Below, in pieces: positions 1 through 7,467 of a stretch of DNA of 8,427 nt; the first letter of the stretch is position 1, and the number at the start of each line of letters is the position of its first letter. The translations under genes and the position numbers were made by a program. The notes beneath the pieces are model-generated. The model was not told the origin of the DNA. It saw only the letters and a program-made list of their open reading frames with translations, and searched no databases. Origin of the DNA: an uncultured bacterium (GTDB lineage: Bacteria > Acidobacteriota > UBA890); assembly GCA_937922775.1 (NCBI GenBank), contig CALAKE010000358.1, positions 1 to 8,427 of the forward strand, in the 5' to 3' direction.

Positions 1-3000
1 GCCTAGAGGGGTGCCATCGATCTCGAGCTCACGCATGGCCTCCAGAATCGAATCCAGATCCGTGACTTGCTGGCCGTCACCGGCAAGACGATCTCGGAGG
101 TCCTCGATGTCCGAGAGACGCTGCTGATACTCGCGTTGATACTGTCGCAGGTTGCCGGGGGAGATCCCCCTTGGACCACTGGGGCCTCCGCTCCGGGTCC
201 CTGAATCGGTCTCTTCGCCCCCCAGGCGTCCCTGCTGCCCCTCTCGGCCTTGCTCGCCCGATTCCTGCCCAGCCTGGCCTTGTTGCCCCTGCTGCCCCTC
301 CTGGCCCTGTGGCTGGCGCTCAGGCGGACCTTGTTGCGCATCTACGCCTTGCTGATCCTGTCGCATGCGTTCCTGCAGAGACTCGAGTCTACGAACCGCT
401 TCGCGAGTCTGATCGAGAGAGGAGGCCAGGCGGTCCTCCCCGGATTCGCCAATCGAGGCTGCCGCCTCTTCCAGCATTCCCTCGAGGCGCTCGAGATCGG
501 TGGCGATTTGCGACTCGAATTGCTCCGCGTAGCCACCCAGCCGTTGCTGGGCCACGCCCTTGGAGTAGCGAATCTTGTCGGCGAGCTTCGAGTCGCGCAT
601 CCATGCCGCAGTTTCCTGAAGCTTGCGGGAGGCATCCTTCTGCTCTCGTCGCGAATCTCGCGCCATTTGTTCGATCTGATCCTCCATGGTGGCGGTCTGA
701 CCCGCTAACTCGTCCTTGCGCTCTAGAACTCGATCCATTTGATCGAGCATACGGTCGCGGTCCCCCGCGCTTCGCGCATTGCCCATGTCTTCGACATCTT
801 CGGCGATCTTGTCCTGCTCCTGCCGCATCTGGCCGATCTTGTCGAGAGCGTCGTCCATGTCGCGCTGCAGGCGTCTCGTGCGATTCTGGTCAAGCTGGTC
901 GCGCGCGCTCTCGATATCGCGCAACGCGGAGACTCCCTCGGAGACGGCATTCTCGTCACCGCTCGCCGCCGATCGCCGCATGGCATCGGCGGCCTCTCGC
1001 AGGCGCCGCGCCGAGTCGGCGAGCTCGGGATCGGAATTCTGCCGCGAAAGGCGCTCCAGCCGCCGCGCCAATTCCTCCGCCTCGTCGGCCAGCTGCCGCT
1101 GGCTGGCGCTTCCACCGCCACCTGACATGTTCTGAGGGAGGTTCGCCAGACGGCGTGAACGCTCGTTCTCTTGCTGTTGGCGTCTGGCGAGCTCCTCGAG
1201 ACGTTGTAGGGCCTCGTCGACCTGATTGTCGACTTCCTGCCGCTGCCCTCGCTGCACCGTCTCGTACTGATTGCGAAGCTTGTCCATTTCCAGATCGAGG
1301 AGGTCAGCAAGATCCTCGTTAACAGACTCCTGCTGGCCGCCTCCTCCTCCCTGACCGCCGGAGAAGTTGACCTCGACTTCTCGCATGAGCGCCTCGGCAC
1401 GCTGAAGCTGCTGCAGTGCCTGCTGTTCGTGCGGCAGGGCTGCCTCCGGGTCCTGCGCGATGAGACTCTCATGGGCAGGGCCCATCGCCTCGATTGCCAA
1501 ACGCATGTACTCCGCCATCTGCTGAAACTCAGAGCCCGGCTGGAGAGCACCACGTTGGGCTGTCCTCCCCAGGAGCATCTCGACTTGTTCCCGCAAGCGA
1601 TCCTGCATCATGGCAACTGTTGCGAGGTCACTCTGATACTCCGCAACGCTCATCTGTTCGCGGTCGCGAATCAGCTTGAAGGTCGCCAGGACGATCCGTT
1701 TCTGGTTCTCGGCGAGCGCCCCTTCCTGCTGCTGGCCGCCCTGGCCAGCCGGCGGAGCTCCGCCACCCTCCTGGCCCTGGCGAAACTCACGGTCGAAGGG
1801 GCGGACCTCGATGAAATAGATGTCGGTAGTCGTGATCTGAGAACTTCCGGCGTGGCCGTCGAAGGCGCGCGCGTAGTAGGAGATGAAATCGCCGGGCTCG
1901 AGCTCCTCTTCCTCGAGGTAGAACGTATGACTGGCACTCAGCTCGTCGACCGTCCGCGCTGCTCTGGTGGGCGCGGTGCTATAGAGAGAAACTGTCTCCT
2001 GTTGGGAGCCGTTGACCGAATAGGCGAGCTCCAGGCCTGCCAGGCCGTAGTCGTCCTCGGCGACGAGCTCCACAAATACCTCATCGATGGCGCTGGCTTT
2101 GATGTCACGGCCGGGAGTGTCAATGGTGATGTTCGGCGGTTGGTCGGTGAGCACCTCGATGAAGTAGACGGGGGAAGCGGTCGACATCGTGCCGTTGAAA
2201 CCCTGCAACTCGATCTGGTAGGTGCCCTCGAGGTCGACCACGAAGCTGCCTTGGAACGATCCGTCTTCTCCCTGTTGCAGCTCGATGGATTGAGCAGTCG
2301 CCCCTTCGGGGCCTTGAATCGCCGCGGCGGACGGGTCTTCAGCCTCGATCACGATCCTGCCTCCCGGGACCTCGACCGTCGAATAGGCGCGGAGATGGAC
2401 CTCCGTACCTCTCAGCACGGCGATGTCGCCACCATTCTCGACAGTCTGGGTCTCTAGACCACTATAGTCGGGAAAGTGATACTCGAGATCGATACGTTCC
2501 ACATACGGCAGGTCGGTTACGTCGATACGGTAGACAGGGGACCGGACACCGCTGGATTCAACGAAGTACTCGGTTTCCTCATCGAGGTCGAACATCATGA
2601 ACACGAACTCGCCTGCGTTCTCCTCGTTGTTCATCGGCCAGCGTTCCCATTCAGACCCCGCGGCACGAAGCTCGATCTCGACTCGATCGGAGTCGAAGCC
2701 GACCAGATAGGCAGTAACGAGCTGATCGGCCCCGCGAGCAACCTGAACGTTTCGCGGCGTAACATCGATCGCGTAGGGGCTGGCGAAGGCCGTGCTTGTC
2801 CAAGGCATGAGCAGCAGGCTCGCACCGTTCCGCAGGAAAGCAGGGCTCAGCAGCACGATTACGAGCAAGAAGGCGGCCACCGCCGCCGCGGCGGTAGAGA
2901 AACGACGCAGGCTCCCTCGCTCCACAGCGCGGCCGTACTGCAAGTTTTGGCAATGCATGACTGCAGACGAGATCAACTCCCGGGTGAAAGCGGCAGAGCG

Positions 3001-3375
3001 CTCCGGCGTGTCCACCAGGTGGGGTTCTCGAGCGAACTCCACGGCGCTGAGAATCTCGGCTTGCAGATCGGGCTCATGCTCTTCGATGTAGAGGGCTACG
3101 CGGTCGTCGGCAACTCGACGAGACAACGGCAAGACGAAGAACCGGACGAGAAGAAGCAGAAGGACTGCGTAGATCAACACGCTGAAGCTGGTGAGGGCCC
3201 AGGGCCTGTAACGAAGGTAGTCGAGACCGTAGGAGAGGATCGCGAGCGTCGCGAAGCCGATCAGCGCGATCAGAGCAGTGCCCTCGAGCAGGACCCTGAT
3301 GCGCCAACGTCTCCGCACCCGCCGGATGACGTTCCGGAGGTGGGTGTAGTCCATCTCTTCAAATGTGCTCAGCAT
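1..3375 (-). CDS. DUF4175-like large membrane-anchored coiled-coil protein (3' end outside window)
   Basis: I read this frame by hand: it is open for exactly 1125 codons from the ATG at 3375 to base 1, so the C-terminus lies off the left edge. The N-terminus has a basic stretch (residues 15-27) and two membrane segments (about 29-49 and 61-83). A likely cytosolic loop (84-158) and a third membrane segment (about 161-180) follow. Beyond that, all visible sequence should be periplasmic: three beta-rich, Ig-like stretches (about 199-290, 291-411 and 412-527), then charged Gln/Glu/Arg-rich coiled coil (about 552-1010), then a Gly/Gln tract (1012-1055) and a conserved-looking helical tail. The third beta stretch carries the EDDYGLAGLEL motif typical of DUF4175 proteins. 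Only one cysteine is seen (142, in the cytosolic loop). Homologues recalled from memory end about 50-60 residues after a tail like this one. The start is supported by GGAG 7 nt upstream; Met8 (3354) is an alternative. It is the last visible gene of the operon. Its function is unknown; I infer a structural or client protein handled by the MoxR/vWA machinery. Confidence 0.85.
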   Translation of the reverse strand, partial: MLSTFEEMDYTHLRNVIRRVRRRWRIRVLLEGTALIALIGFATLAILSYGLDYLRYRPWALTSFSVLIYAVLLLLLVRFFVLPLSRRVADDRVALYIEEHEPDLQAEILSAVEFAREPHLVDTPERSAAFTRELISSAVMHCQNLQYGRAVERGSLRRFSTAAAAVAAFLLVIVLLSPAFLRNGASLLLMPWTSTAFASPYAIDVTPRNVQVARGADQLVTAYLVGFDSDRVEIELRAAGSEWERWPMNNEENAGEFVFMMFDLDEETEYFVESSGVRSPVYRIDVTDLPYVERIDLEYHFPDYSGLETQTVENGGDIAVLRGTEVHLRAYSTVEVPGGRIVIEAEDPSAAAIQGPEGATAQSIELQQGEDGSFQGSFVVDLEGTYQIELQGFNGTMSTASPVYFIEVLTDQPPNITIDTPGRDIKASAIDEVFVELVAEDDYGLAGLELAYSVNGSQQETVSLYSTAPTRAARTVDELSASHTFYLEEEELEPGDFISYYARAFDGHAGSSQITTTDIYFIEVRPFDREFRQGQEGGGAPPAGQGGQQQEGALAENQKRIVLATFKLIRDREQMSVAEYQSDLATVAMMQDRLREQVEMLLGRTAQRGALQPGSEFQQMAEYMRLAIEAMGPAHESLIAQDPEAALPHEQQALQQLQRAEALMREVEVNFSGGQGGGGGQQESVNEDLADLLDLEMDKLRNQYETVQRGQRQEVDNQVDEALQRLEELARRQQQENERSRRLANLPQNMSGGGGSASQRQLADEAEELARRLERLSRQNSDPELADSARRLREAADAMRRSAASGDENAVSEGVSALRDIESARDQLDQNRTRRLQRDMDDALDKIGQMRQEQDKIAEDVEDMGNARSAGDRDRMLDQMDRVLERKDELAGQTATMEDQIEQMARDSRREQKDASRKLQETAAWMRDSKLADKIRYSKGVAQQRLGGYAEQFESQIATDLERLEGMLEEAAASIGESGEDRLASSLDQTREAVRRLESLQERMRQDQQGVDAQQGPPERQPQGQEGQQGQQGQAGQESGEQGREGQQGRLGGEETDSGTRSGGPSGPRGISPGNLRQYQREYQQRLSDIEDLRDRLAGDGQQVTDLDSILEAMRELEIDGTPLG
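220..306 (-). repeat. collagen-like Gly-X-Y, Gln-rich coding tract
   Basis: Within the DUF4175-like protein, glycine falls at every third residue at 1024, 1027, 1030, 1033 and 1036. After a one-residue slip it resumes at 1040, 1043, 1046, 1049 and 1052. X and Y are mostly Gln and Glu, with no proline inside the run. In DNA this is a degenerate succession of GGN-CAR-CAR units, so it is an imperfect protein-level repeat rather than an exact tandem array. It lies between the long coiled coil and the C-terminal helical tail, so it is either a flexible linker or a short collagen-like segment. Confidence 0.75.
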
Positions 3376-3418
3376 CTGCGATCTCCATGGGGAAGTCCGC
3401 GAAGTTTACCTTCTCTCC
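3376..3418 (-). other. 43-nt spacer between the BatA-type and DUF4175-like genes
   Basis: This is the longest gap inside the cluster. It contains the GGAG ribosome binding site and one weak 4-bp stem with a 5-nt loop (GAAG-GTAAA-CTTC, 3413-3401). There is no U-rich tail, so I see no terminator and expect read-through. No convincing promoter boxes are visible. Confidence 0.5.
3383..3386 (-). promoter_or_regulatory. ribosome binding site GGAG for the DUF4175-like gene
   Basis: GGAG on the minus strand lies 7 nt before the ATG at 3375, which favours that start over Met8 at 3354. An out-of-frame ATG at 3388 overlaps the site immediately upstream; it opens only nine codons before a TGA at 3361-3359. 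Confidence 0.55.
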
Positions 3419-5494
3419 TCATGGCCGCGCGATGGCCAGGCGGTTGGACAGTGTCGTCTCCGCGATGAGCAGCAACACCGCTCCGATCAGCAGGTACCAC
3501 CAGAAGGCCTGACGGGTCTCTCGCTCCTCGGGAGTCGTGGCGATTACTGTCTCTCCGGTCGATTCGGAGTCGCCCCGCCACCTGACCGCCGCGGCGAGCT
3601 CATCAGCGTCGAGAGGAGTGAGGTCGGATTCGAGCCTGTCGAGATTCGAGGCAACTATCGCGCGCATTTCACCTGAGCTCTCTGTCCAGGCGAGATCGTA
3701 GAAGCCCGGTTCCTCGAGGACCAGCCCGCCGTTCGAGTCGCCCACGGTATGAGAGGCAGCGGAACCGCCCGTGTGTGGCGCGAGCGTGATCAAAGTACCG
3801 TCGGGCAATCGCCTTCCACCCATGCCCGTAAGGGAGACTGCCTCGGCGGTCGAATACCATGCTGGTGACTCGGTGTAGCCGGCCGCGTACTTGGCGAGCT
3901 GGTGCGCCAGCGGAAGAAAGACCGGCTGCTGGGGAATATTGTTCCAGTAGGCGTCAAGCGTGGAACCCCACACCAGCACCCGGCCGTCGCCAACCGAGCG
4001 CTCAGAAATGGCTACGGCGCCATCGTCGAAGCTAGCGAGAATGACATCCGATGGCTCCACCTGCAGGTCGTGATACCGGTAAAACGTACTGGAGGTGAAA
4101 TCGCCGCTGCGAGGTGTCTTGAAGACCTCGAAGACGGGGTGGTTGACGTCGAAGCTGGCAACGGTGCCGCCGAGGTCGGCATTACGGTCAATGGCATCGC
4201 CGAAAACGGGAACAAGCCCATCAGCAGAGTCGCCTTGCCAGGACGCAGGATCAGAAAGCTCACCGAGGGCGACGATCAATCCGCCGCCCGACTCGACCAG
4301 CTCTCGCAGCGCACGTCCAGCGGCTCCGCTGGGGTAGGGCGCGTCATTGAGAATGACCGCCGAGACATCCTCGAGATCATCGGCTTCAAGTTGAGAGGTA
4401 CGGCGGGTCAAGACCCTGAAAAACGGCCTGCTGCCGATTTCGAGAGCACGTCGGAGAAATAGGCTATCGGTGCTCGAAGCACGCTCGGGTTCGAGGATCA
4501 CCAGTGACAATGCCTGGCCCGGTTGAATGACAAAATGAAACGTGTTGTCGGCGGGCAGTGCATCAGAGCCAGCGCGAACAGTACCGCGGACAATCTCATC
4601 GCCAACAGGGAAAGGAGCGAAGGGTACGGTGCTGGCGCTGCTGGGAGCCAGATCCAGAGTGCGTGCCTCCAGCATACGATCGTCGAGCTCGAGCGATACC
4701 TCGAGCCCGGAGTACTGAGCGTCCCCCTGGTTCGTGACTCGGGCGGCCACGATGATGGACTCCGATCCGTCCTCGTACTGGCGTTGTAGCGTGATGTCGG
4801 AGATCGCCAGATTCGAGGCCTGGTCGTCTGACAAGTCGATGGGGCGAAAGGACGTTCCCGGCGGTAGGCGGATTTCGTTCTGGGGATCCCAACCGGCCTT
4901 CTGGAAATCGCTGATCAGAACGACCTCGCGGTTCGGTAGCTCAGTATCATCGAGCAGTTGCTGTGCCATTCGAATTGCCGGGGCATAGCGGGTGCCACGT
5001 GAGCTCAGCGCAGTTCCCTCCAGAGCCCCTCTCAGAACTCCTGCCTCCGAGGTGGAACGAACGAGCAGCCGAGCAGTGTCCGAGAAGACCACAAGAGAGG
5101 CCCGATCAGCTCCGCCGATTTCCTCGAGAATATCGCGTGCGGCCTGCTGCGCTCGTTGCCAGCGGTCTCCGTAGCTCATGCTGTAGCTGTTGTCGAGGAG
5201 CACGACCAAGTCTCGGTCACTGGCGGCCATGGCTGCGGCCACTCCCGGCTGGTCGATGAAGGGACGAGCGAACGCCATGACCAGAAGAGCGATGGCTGCA
5301 CATCGCATGAGAAAGAGCAGCCAGTGCCGGATCTTCTGTCGCTTCATCGAGCGGAAGGGGACCTTCTGCAGAAACATCAATGATGGGAAGTCGACAACCG
5401 TGGCTTTTTGCCGGTACGACAGATGGATCAGCACAGGAATCGCCAGGGCCAACAGACCCGCGAAGAATGCCGGTGCCAGAAAGCTCAAACCCAT
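3419..5494 (-). CDS. BatA-type membrane protein: double N-terminal anchor, vWA domain, GATase-like domain, C-terminal anchor
   Basis: This 691-residue protein opens with the paired membrane segments of the BatA N-terminal family (about 4-24 and 57-77), separated by a basic loop that should be cytosolic. A vWA domain follows (about 94-225). Its metal-ion-dependent adhesion site (MIDAS) looks intact: D101-x-S103-x-S105, T168 in RGT, and D196 in LISDF. Next come a beta-rich, CARDB-like stretch (about 228-322) and a Rossmann/GATase-like domain (about 326-535; AVILNDAPYPSG, ESGGGLIVAL, GDGRVLVWGS). A second beta region and a C-terminal membrane helix (about 664-680) with a short tail complete it. 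The only cysteine (65) is in the second membrane helix, so the GATase-like domain has no nucleophile and is probably a binding module. By the positive-inside rule the vWA and later domains face the periplasm. Its ATG shares one base with the TAA of the DUF58 gene, implying translational coupling. Small BatA proteins are about half this length; the longer form with a GATase-like tail is a known architecture. The exact client or ligand is unknown. Confidence 0.9.
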   Translation of the reverse strand: MGLSFLAPAFFAGLLALAIPVLIHLSYRQKATVVDFPSLMFLQKVPFRSMKRQKIRHWLLFLMRCAAIALLVMAFARPFIDQPGVAAAMAASDRDLVVLLDNSYSMSYGDRWQRAQQAARDILEEIGGADRASLVVFSDTARLLVRSTSEAGVLRGALEGTALSSRGTRYAPAIRMAQQLLDDTELPNREVVLISDFQKAGWDPQNEIRLPPGTSFRPIDLSDDQASNLAISDITLQRQYEDGSESIIVAARVTNQGDAQYSGLEVSLELDDRMLEARTLDLAPSSASTVPFAPFPVGDEIVRGTVRAGSDALPADNTFHFVIQPGQALSLVILEPERASSTDSLFLRRALEIGSRPFFRVLTRRTSQLEADDLEDVSAVILNDAPYPSGAAGRALRELVESGGGLIVALGELSDPASWQGDSADGLVPVFGDAIDRNADLGGTVASFDVNHPVFEVFKTPRSGDFTSSTFYRYHDLQVEPSDVILASFDDGAVAISERSVGDGRVLVWGSTLDAYWNNIPQQPVFLPLAHQLAKYAAGYTESPAWYSTAEAVSLTGMGGRRLPDGTLITLAPHTGGSAASHTVGDSNGGLVLEEPGFYDLAWTESSGEMRAIVASNLDRLESDLTPLDADELAAAVRWRGDSESTGETVIATTPEERETRQAFWWYLLIGAVLLLIAETTLSNRLAIARP

Positions 5495-6414
5495 TAGCGC
5501 ACCTGCATGAGCTTCTGCCGGCGTGTCAGGTACCGGAAGAGAGCCTTGTCGAGGGGTTGAGAGGTATCGAAGAGCGCGTAATCGATTCGGTGCTCGCCGA
5601 GTAGCTTGGAAAGCGCCTCGGTGTGCTCCCGCACCAGGCGGCGATACTCTTCGCGCAGGCGGCTGGGAACCACTGGAATCGCCTCGCCAGTTTCGAGGTC
5701 CTTGTAGGTTGCGGCCTCCTCGAACTCGAAGTCGATCTCGGCAGGGTCGAGCAGGTGGAAGACGATGAGATCGTGACCCCGATAACGCAGGAGGTTCAGG
5801 GCATCGAGGACCGTCTGCGGTGATTCATACAGATCGGAAATCAGAGCCAGGATGCCGCGTCGGCGCGACGCTTCGGTAGCAGTGCGGACGGGGCCTACAA
5901 TGTCGCTCGTGCCTCCAGCCTCGGCTCTGTCAATAGCATGCAGCACCACGTTGAGGTGCTTCGCCGACGGTGGCACGTACTCGAGAATGCTGTCGTTGTA
6001 GGTGATGAGCCCTACGCGGTCGCGCTGACGATGTGCGAAATAGGTCAGGCAGGCGGCGAGGTAGCGACCGTAATCGAGCTTCGAGATCCCATGGCTGGAG
6101 TAGGCCATCGATTTCGAGACATCGAGAATACAGGAGAAGTTCGCGTTCGACTCTGCTTCGAACTGCTTCACGTAGAAGCGATCCGTGCGAAGGAACAGAC
6201 GCCAGTCGAGTTGCCGGATGTCGTCGCCCGGCATGTAGGGTCGATGCTCGGCAAAGTCGACGGACGCTCCTAGATAGGGAGACCGGTGCAGGCCGTTGAT
6301 AAACCCCTCGACCACGGTGCGGGCGAGCAGGTCGAGCGAATCGATACGGCCCAGCACCTTGGGGTCGAGGAATCGAACCCCCGGCTGTCTCTGTCGGGCT
6401 ACTTCAGCAGACAT
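5494..6414 (-). CDS. DUF58 family protein with vWA-type metal site
   Basis: This 306-residue protein has no membrane segment and should be cytosolic. The DUF58 signature is clear at residues 54-71: F54, E56, R58, Y60, then GDDIR (63-67) and D70-W71, followed by YVKQFEAE (81-88). A vWA-like fold follows with all the expected MIDAS positions: D98-x-S100-x-S102, T169 in GGTSD, and D194 in LISDL. DUF58 proteins are usually encoded directly after a moxR gene and are thought to be the ATPase's adaptor or co-chaperone. Here the start lies 7 nt after the MoxR stop, and the AGGGA ribosome binding site overlaps that TAG stop. The gene ends in TAATG shared with the BatA-type gene. The short soluble form suggests it bridges cytosolic MoxR to the membrane components, which is an inference from context. 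Confidence 0.93.
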   Translation of the reverse strand: MSAEVARQRQPGVRFLDPKVLGRIDSLDLLARTVVEGFINGLHRSPYLGASVDFAEHRPYMPGDDIRQLDWRLFLRTDRFYVKQFEAESNANFSCILDVSKSMAYSSHGISKLDYGRYLAACLTYFAHRQRDRVGLITYNDSILEYVPPSAKHLNVVLHAIDRAEAGGTSDIVGPVRTATEASRRRGILALISDLYESPQTVLDALNLLRYRGHDLIVFHLLDPAEIDFEFEEAATYKDLETGEAIPVVPSRLREEYRRLVREHTEALSKLLGEHRIDYALFDTSQPLDKALFRYLTRRQKLMQVR

Positions 6415-6421
6415 CGCTTCC

Positions 6422-7450
6422 CTACATGCGCGACTGCGGCAGAGGCACGGCCTCCAGCAGTTGCTCCGTAATCTGGTCGGAGGTGACGCGCTCCGACTCA
6501 GCGTGAAAATTCGTGAGAATGCGGTGACGCAACACGGGCCTGGCCAGCGCTTGAATGTCCTCGAAGCTGACGTGATAGCGCCCCTGCAGGAGAGATCGCG
6601 TCTTGCCCCCGAGAATCAGGTACTGCGCGGCACGCACGCTGGCCCCGTAGTCGACCCACTCCTTGATGAAAGCAGGGGCTTCAGGATGCTCGGGTCGGCT
6701 ACGTCGCACCAGGTCGACGGTGTAGCGCATCACCGAGTCAGAGACCGGCACGCGTCGTACCAGCCGCTGGAACGCCACGATGTCGGGTCCGGTGATGGCG
6801 TGCTCGAACACGATGTCCTGCAGCGAGGTAGTGGCACTGACCACTTCCATCTCTTCGTCCTCTGGCAAGTGATTGATGACGATGTCGAACATGAAGCGGT
6901 CGAGTTGCGCCTCAGGCAGCGGGTAGGTTCCTTCGAGCTCGATCGGGTTCTGAGTGGCGAATACGAAGAATGGCTCAGTGAGCTCGTAGGTTTGCCCCTG
7001 AACGGTGACACGATGCTCCTGCATCGCCTCGAGCAAGGCTGCCTGCGTTTTCGGCGGAGTCCGGTTGATCTCGTCGGCCAGCACGATGTTCGAGAACACC
7101 GGCCCCGGCTTGAACTGCAGGTCCCGCTTCCCCGTCTCGGGGTTCACTTGAATGATGTCTGTGCCGGTGATGTCGGACGGCATCAGGTCCGGGGTGAACT
7201 GGATGCGAGAAAAATCGAGGTCGAGCACGTCGGCAAGCGTCTTAACCAGAAGGGTCTTTGCGAGGCCCGGCACACCGGTGATGATGCTGTTGCCACCGAC
7301 GAACAAAGTAAGCAGCACCTGGTCGACCACCTCCCTCTGGCCGATGATCAGCTTGTGAATCTCGGACAGCACCTTCGTGTGTCCCTCTCGCAGCTTGTCC
7401 GCAAGGGCAATGTCGTCTGCTGACTCCAGGCTCAGGTCTTCGAATTCCAT
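6422..7450 (-). CDS. moxR: MoxR-family AAA+ ATPase
   Basis: This 342-residue protein has the normal length for a MoxR ATPase, and every catalytic element is visible. Walker A is GVPGLAKT (59-66), with K65 and T66. Walker B is NIVLADEINR (121-130), with D126-E127, and is followed by the family-typical TPPKTQAALLEAMQE. Sensor 1 is N168 in ATQNPIELEGTYPLPEAQ, the probable arginine finger is R185 in LDRF, and sensor 2 is R273 in GASVRAA. It should hydrolyse ATP as a ring in the cytoplasm and remodel or activate vWA-containing partners; the next two genes encode such partners. AAGGA lies 5 nt before the ATG, in the 17-nt gap after the DUF4159 gene, which supports this start. There is no fused domain and no damage. 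The family assignment is secure; the biological client is not known. Confidence 0.96.
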   Translation of the reverse strand: MEFEDLSLESADDIALADKLREGHTKVLSEIHKLIIGQREVVDQVLLTLFVGGNSIITGVPGLAKTLLVKTLADVLDLDFSRIQFTPDLMPSDITGTDIIQVNPETGKRDLQFKPGPVFSNIVLADEINRTPPKTQAALLEAMQEHRVTVQGQTYELTEPFFVFATQNPIELEGTYPLPEAQLDRFMFDIVINHLPEDEEMEVVSATTSLQDIVFEHAITGPDIVAFQRLVRRVPVSDSVMRYTVDLVRRSRPEHPEAPAFIKEWVDYGASVRAAQYLILGGKTRSLLQGRYHVSFEDIQALARPVLRHRILTNFHAESERVTSDQITEQLLEAVPLPQSRM

Positions 7451-7467
7451 CAGTGTCCTTCCCTCTC

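Noticed and set aside
211..342. Possible tandem DNA repeat or CRISPR-like array from the recurrent CTGCCCC-type words.
   Set aside because: The units are short and imperfect, keep the reading frame, and there are no spacers. It is the coding sequence of the Gly/Gln tract.
171..1322. 383-codon plus-strand open frame rich in Arg, Pro and Ala.
   Set aside because: It is a low-complexity, off-frame shadow of the GC-rich coiled-coil and Gly/Gln coding region, with no family motif.
723..1553. 276-codon minus-strand frame, overlapping the DUF4175-like gene in another frame.
   Set aside because: Its translation is an Arg/Ser/Thr-rich frame-shifted reading of the coiled coil. The overlapping frame is continuous for 1125 codons and has recognisable architecture.
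3359..3388. Nine-codon leader-like ORF starting at the ATG at 3388.
   Set aside because: It lacks a good ribosome binding site of its own and is too short to support as a gene; kept only as a low-interest observation.
3401..3413. Possible hairpin or terminator between the BatA-type and DUF4175-like genes.
   Set aside because: The stem is only 4 bp and has no U-tract, too weak for an intrinsic terminator.
1429..3468. Two long plus-strand open frames (1429-2457 and 2476-3468) opposite the DUF4175-like gene.
   Set aside because: They are codon-aligned with the minus-strand gene. Stops in that frame need TTA, CTA or TCA codons in the sense gene, which are rare at this GC content; the one break between them is a sense CTA. 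Their translations show no recognisable domain, while the minus frame gives membrane segments, Ig-like domains and coiled coil.
3902..4462. 186-codon plus-strand open frame inside the BatA-type gene.
   Set aside because: It is codon-aligned antisense of a well-supported coding region, with the same explanation as the other shadows.
6296..7423. 375-codon plus-strand open frame opposite the MoxR gene.
   Set aside because: It is also codon-aligned with a gene whose Walker A, Walker B and sensor motifs are unmistakable. It is an antisense shadow caused by codon bias.
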